Assembly (NCBI GenBank): GCA_934636435.1
Contig: CAKUAQ010000032.1
Coordinates: 1 to 25,791, forward strand
Source of the DNA: an uncultured Eubacteriales bacterium
Lineage (GTDB): Bacteria; Bacillota; Clostridia; Oscillospirales; Acutalibacteraceae
Length of the DNA stretch: 25,791 nucleotides
Reading direction: 5' to 3'
This document shows positions 22,484 to 25,791 of the stretch, in pieces. The notes beneath the pieces are model-generated. The model had not been told where the DNA came from. It searched no databases and saw only the letters and a list, made by a program, of their open reading frames with translations. Made by a program: the position numbers and the translations under genes. The first letter of the stretch is position 1. Every line of letters begins with the position of its first letter.

Positions 22484-24481
22484 GTGTTGGTTATGAAGAA
22501 ACTTATTAGTGGTGTACTTGCTTTGAGCCTGCTGCTGTCTATGGCGTTCACGGCTTTTGCGGATACGGGATCCCGCGAGCCGAAGCTGAATCGGTATAAC
22601 GTGGTGTTCGTTACCGACGCCAGCGGTTCGATGAAGGGGACCGACCCGGATAAGCTGCGGTTTGATGCGATCGACCTGTTTGTCAGTCTTTCGGCGCAGG
22701 GCGGAAACTATGTGGGCAGTGTGATGTTCGGGGATGGGGTCGTGTCCCAAAAGCCCTTGGCCGAGCTGAACAGCATGAGCGAGAAGAAAGCCTTTACCGA
22801 CGATCTGCGAGAGCAGCCGTTCAGCGGATGGACGGATATCGGTGGGGGAATGCAGGCGGCCATTGACCTGCTCGCATCCGGAGGAAATCCGGATATTCCC
22901 TCGATCATTCTGCTGTTGACCGACGGCAATACCGAGATGGCGACCGCCGAACAGACGAAAAAATCCATCGCCGATAAGGAAACGGCCATGGAAACCGCCC
23001 GCCAGGAGGGGATCAAGGTTTACACCATCTCCCTTAATAAGAATCACGCCGCCAACTCCAACGAGATGAAGCAAATTGCCAATGCTACCGGCGGCGAATT
23101 CCGCGAGGTATCCGATGCGGGCGACCTGCAGAGTGTGTTCGATCTGTATTATCAGATGATCTACGCCACCCAGAGCATTAAGCTGGTGGACGAGAAGGTC
23201 CCGGCGGATGGGTTGATTTCCCGGGGCTTTGAAGTGGCGGATCTGGGTGTGGAGGAGGTCAATATTGTCATATTCGGAGAGGTGACCGCCTGCTCCGTGA
23301 CCCGGCCGGACAAGACGGCTATCCCGGACGGTGAGCTGCGGGATATGCAGTATACGGGCAATTCTTTCACCCTCATCAAGATTCCGAATCCGGTCAAGGG
23401 CCTCTGGAATCTGGCGGTCAACGCTCAGCCCGGATCGACCATCAAGATTTTTAAGATCTATAATTCCAATTTGAAGATCGACGCGGAGCTGGTCAACGCG
23501 GGCGATTCCTATATCAAGGGCGAGCCCATCGACTTTTTGGTGCACATCCGGGAGGGCGATACGCGCATTACCGATACCTCCCGCTATGCGGGATATAAGG
23601 CGACTCTGAAGGTGTTCGACTATACCGGTCAGCAGATACAGGAGCAGAGCTGCGAAACGGCGGATGCCGACGGTTATCGGCTGTCCTTCACCCCCGAGAA
23701 TTACGGCACCTATTATGCTGTTCTTTCGGTGGAGAATGCCGAGCTGTATGACGAGTCGGAGCGGTTCACCCTCAATGTGGGCAATACGCCCCCCAAGGCC
23801 GTGAAGGATGTGATCAAAAAGCACATCAATATCTGGCCGTTTCTGATCAAGACCAATGCGACGGTCAGTTTGGACGGCGCCGCCCGGGATGCCGAGGATG
23901 CGACGCTGCAGTACCGCATCAAATCCTCCTCCTGGCTGGATGAGGATTATACGCTGGACGGCTCCGATCTGACCATTCGGAATTTCAGTGTATCGAAGGG
24001 CTCCTTTGAGGTGGAGGCCTACGATTCCATGGGGGCGTTCTGCACGTTTACCGTGCGGGTCACCTCCACCAATATCGGCGTGCTGGCTGCGATCCTCATT
24101 TTCGGCGGCGGTCTGCTGGTGGTGATCATCCTGCTGCTTGTGGCACGGTCTCGGATCGTTCGGCTGTTCATGGGTACCTTTGAGGTGGAGAATCTGGCGC
24201 CGCCCCATGATTGCACGACCCGCCAGAAGAATCGGGGTCAGCTGAAGATCAGCTCTCTGCAGATCGGGCAGACCGGTCTGGGTAAGGATGCACACTTCCA
24301 GGCCACCGGTAAGAATTATGTGATCTTCAAGTCCAAAAAGCCCGTATACAACGACTATACCGGTATGAGGGCCAAAAAATTCCGCATTGAGAGCAGTATG
24401 GATGTCCGCATCTCGCCCACGGAGGATTATGCCCAGGGAATTCGCGTGCGGTTTGAAAGCATGTTGAATAACAATTTCTAA
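22484..24481 (+). CDS. Membrane-anchored VWA-domain protein with intact MIDAS site
   Basis: The protein has 665 residues. A signal peptide (about 1-26, ending AFA) leads straight into a von Willebrand A domain (about 38-225). The metal-ion-dependent adhesion site is complete: D-A-S-G-S at 45-49, T117 in WTDIGGGM, and TDG at 146-148. Beta-rich, Ig-like regions follow to about 525. A transmembrane helix (about 531-554) is followed by a cytosolic tail of about 110 residues that is beta-rich and basic, of unknown type. The VWA domain should bind a metal-dependent ligand outside while the tail reaches the cytoplasm. The tubulin-like gene begins 45 bases downstream, so tail and filament may interact (inference). 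Confidence 0.93.
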   Translation: MLVMKKLISGVLALSLLLSMAFTAFADTGSREPKLNRYNVVFVTDASGSMKGTDPDKLRFDAIDLFVSLSAQGGNYVGSVMFGDGVVSQKPLAELNSMSEKKAFTDDLREQPFSGWTDIGGGMQAAIDLLASGGNPDIPSIILLLTDGNTEMATAEQTKKSIADKETAMETARQEGIKVYTISLNKNHAANSNEMKQIANATGGEFREVSDAGDLQSVFDLYYQMIYATQSIKLVDEKVPADGLISRGFEVADLGVEEVNIVIFGEVTACSVTRPDKTAIPDGELRDMQYTGNSFTLIKIPNPVKGLWNLAVNAQPGSTIKIFKIYNSNLKIDAELVNAGDSYIKGEPIDFLVHIREGDTRITDTSRYAGYKATLKVFDYTGQQIQEQSCETADADGYRLSFTPENYGTYYAVLSVENAELYDESERFTLNVGNTPPKAVKDVIKKHINIWPFLIKTNATVSLDGAARDAEDATLQYRIKSSSWLDEDYTLDGSDLTIRNFSVSKGSFEVEAYDSMGAFCTFTVRVTSTNIGVLAAILIFGGGLLVVIILLLVARSRIVRLFMGTFEVENLAPPHDCTTRQKNRGQLKISSLQIGQTGLGKDAHFQATGKNYVIFKSKKPVYNDYTGMRAKKFRIESSMDVRISPTEDYAQGIRVRFESMLNNNF

Positions 24482-24526
24482 TCCTTATATTGAGGGAGCA
24501 AAATTGTGTACAAGAGGGGGGAGAAT

Positions 24527-25791
24527 ATGTACAATAAGCTACTCATTTCTGCCGGCGGCGGCATCATTTCGTTCGACCAGCAGGCGGAGCAGGATAACTG
24601 CGCCACCATCGCGATCGGACTGGGCGGCACGGGTATTTCCTGCCTGCGCACTCTGAAAAGGGAGATCTATACACGGGTAAGGCCGGACGATCCGAAATCC
24701 CCCATTGCCCGGTATCGGCACATCAAATATCTGGCGATTGATACCGACAAGTCCAGTCTGGGCGACGCCGGCTCCATTGATACGCTGGATTCCAGCACGG
24801 AATTTTTCAACATCAGCTGTCCGGATATCGACGGTCTGCTGTCTCAGGCGCATATTCTGGCGCAGAACGCCTCCCTCAATTGGCTCAAGACCGAGAATAC
24901 GCAGGGGGACGGGAGCGGTATTTCCATCCAGTCTGCCGAGGCCGGCGCCGGCGGCGTGCGGCAGATCGGACGGCTGCTGCTGATCCGCAGCTCGAAAACG
25001 CTGGTGGAAAAGCTGACCAATATCATCACTGAGGCGCGGAAAGATCTGAGCGGCAGCCCCAGCCTGAATATCCATATTTTCACCGGTCTGGCGGGCGGCA
25101 CCGGTGCCGGTACATTCCTGGATGTGTGCTACATCGTGCAGCACGTCCTCAACCAGATGGGGCTGGCCGGACAGGCGTATACCTGCGGCTATTTCTTCCT
25201 GCCGGATGTGAATATGGCCAACCATCCGACGGAGTATGTGCCCATCAACGGTTTCGCCTCCATGAAGGAATTGGACTATTGCATGAATTATGACAATAAC
25301 GGCGGCGAATGGGATCAGCAGTACGACGGGTTCACGGTGAAAACGTCGGCTCCTCCGGTGATACTGGCGCATCTGATCACGGCGACTGATTCCGAGGGGC
25401 ATATCGCGTCCAATGCCTACAACTGCGCCATGCATACGGTAGCAGACTATGTGCTGGAGTATGTGATCAAGCCGTTTGTGAATGAGTACGGCTTGGTATA
25501 TACCGTCAAGTCTTTTGTCACTGCTGGAATTTACCACCGGTCTCTGCTGATGAGGCGCAGTCACGGTGCAACTTACAACTATTGTATCCTGGGCACATCC
25601 AACGCCTACCTGCCCTACAAGGAGATCACCACCTATCTGACCTCGAAGATTTTCGAGGGTTTCGCCGGATTGCCGAAGCAGATGCCGCTGGACAACGACA
25701 TGGATCTGTTTGTAAAAAACAACGGCTTGGGCTACAACGACATTTACCGGGAGCTGTGCGACCGGCTGCCGGCGGTGCCCAATATCCCGGT
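24527..25791 (+). CDS. Tubulin/FtsZ-superfamily protein, Tubulin_2-like (3' end missing)
   Basis: The frame is open from the ATG at 24527 to the window edge (421 full codons). An in-frame GTG at 24506 with its own GAGGGAG is an alternative start. Two nucleotide-binding features are plain: GLGGTG at residues 31-36 after a beta strand (CATIAIGLGGTG), and the tubulin signature GGTGAGT from residue 190 (FTGLAGGTGAGTF). VNMANHPTEYVPINGFASMK and the KELDYCM stretch fit the uncharacterised bacterial tubulin-like family (Pfam Tubulin_2), not cell-division FtsZ. It probably binds GTP and may polymerise. These proteins are usually about 1000 residues or more, so much is likely missing. Pairing with a VWA protein suggests a membrane-linked assembly. 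Confidence 0.9.
   Translation, partial: MYNKLLISAGGGIISFDQQAEQDNCATIAIGLGGTGISCLRTLKREIYTRVRPDDPKSPIARYRHIKYLAIDTDKSSLGDAGSIDTLDSSTEFFNISCPDIDGLLSQAHILAQNASLNWLKTENTQGDGSGISIQSAEAGAGGVRQIGRLLLIRSSKTLVEKLTNIITEARKDLSGSPSLNIHIFTGLAGGTGAGTFLDVCYIVQHVLNQMGLAGQAYTCGYFFLPDVNMANHPTEYVPINGFASMKELDYCMNYDNNGGEWDQQYDGFTVKTSAPPVILAHLITATDSEGHIASNAYNCAMHTVADYVLEYVIKPFVNEYGLVYTVKSFVTAGIYHRSLLMRRSHGATYNYCILGTSNAYLPYKEITTYLTSKIFEGFAGLPKQMPLDNDMDLFVKNNGLGYNDIYRELCDRLPAVPNIP

Noticed and set aside
22247..24295. Minus-strand open frame of 682 codons
   Set aside because: It is antisense to the VWA gene, which has a signal peptide, a MIDAS and a membrane helix. The antisense product has no family features.
24539..25564. 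Minus-strand open frame of 341 codons
   Set aside because: It is antisense to the tubulin-like gene, whose + strand frame is open to the window edge and carries both GTP-binding signatures.
1..25791. CRISPR array, insertion sequence, prophage, toxin-antitoxin or ABC ATPase genes
   Set aside because: Both strands were scanned by eye. There are no regularly spaced short repeats, no transposase or integrase motifs and no Walker A/LSGGQ ATPase. The only repeats are protein-coding or the short inverted repeats listed.

Overview
The window reads as a chromosomal segment of a Gram-positive anaerobe, most likely a gut-type Clostridia member (Oscillospirales/Ruminococcaceae-like). The basis is the moderately high G+C, strong AGGAGG-type ribosome binding sites, a type I dockerin, lipoprotein and Sec signal peptides, and ABC sugar importers of Firmicutes type. 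This placement is inferred from gene content; no rRNA or marker gene is present. All real genes lie on the + strand. The long minus-strand frames are shadows of the coding strand.

Region 1 (1-6502) encodes two surface proteins built from the same ~190-residue beta-rich repeat. The first is cut by the left edge and ends in a dockerin. The second is an 1820-residue, nine-repeat protein with a signal peptide and a C-terminal membrane anchor. They look like carbohydrate-binding or scaffold proteins of the cell surface.

Region 2 (6740-21342) is a compact, probably co-transcribed block around two ABC importers. The first importer set is a solute-binding protein with a large N-terminal beta-rich extension plus two permeases. 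Next come an NHL-propeller/TPR membrane protein, a Yip1-type membrane protein and a large secreted DUF5696-type protein. The second importer set is two LplB/YtcP-type permeases and an AlgQ/LplA-like lipoprotein. A beta-helix (pectate-lyase-fold, GH110-like) lipoprotein follows, and a strong hairpin terminator closes the block. Neither importer has an ATPase here, so a shared ATPase elsewhere is expected. The block probably binds, trims and imports a complex oligosaccharide. The 237-base gap before it carries five copies of the heptamer GCACAGG in both orientations.

Region 3 (21343-21808) is a 466-base non-coding stretch rich in structure. It holds the terminator, competing inverted repeats, a 24-codon micro-ORF, a consensus extended -10 promoter, an intrinsic terminator directly downstream of that promoter, and a 24-bp palindrome.

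Region 4 (21809-25791) encodes a TetR-type regulator, a membrane-anchored VWA protein with an intact MIDAS metal site, and a tubulin/FtsZ-superfamily protein cut by the right edge. A membrane-spanning VWA protein next to a cytosolic tubulin-like GTPase is the best candidate here for a poorly described system. It would couple outside adhesion or sensing to an inner filament, under a TetR-controlled leader.
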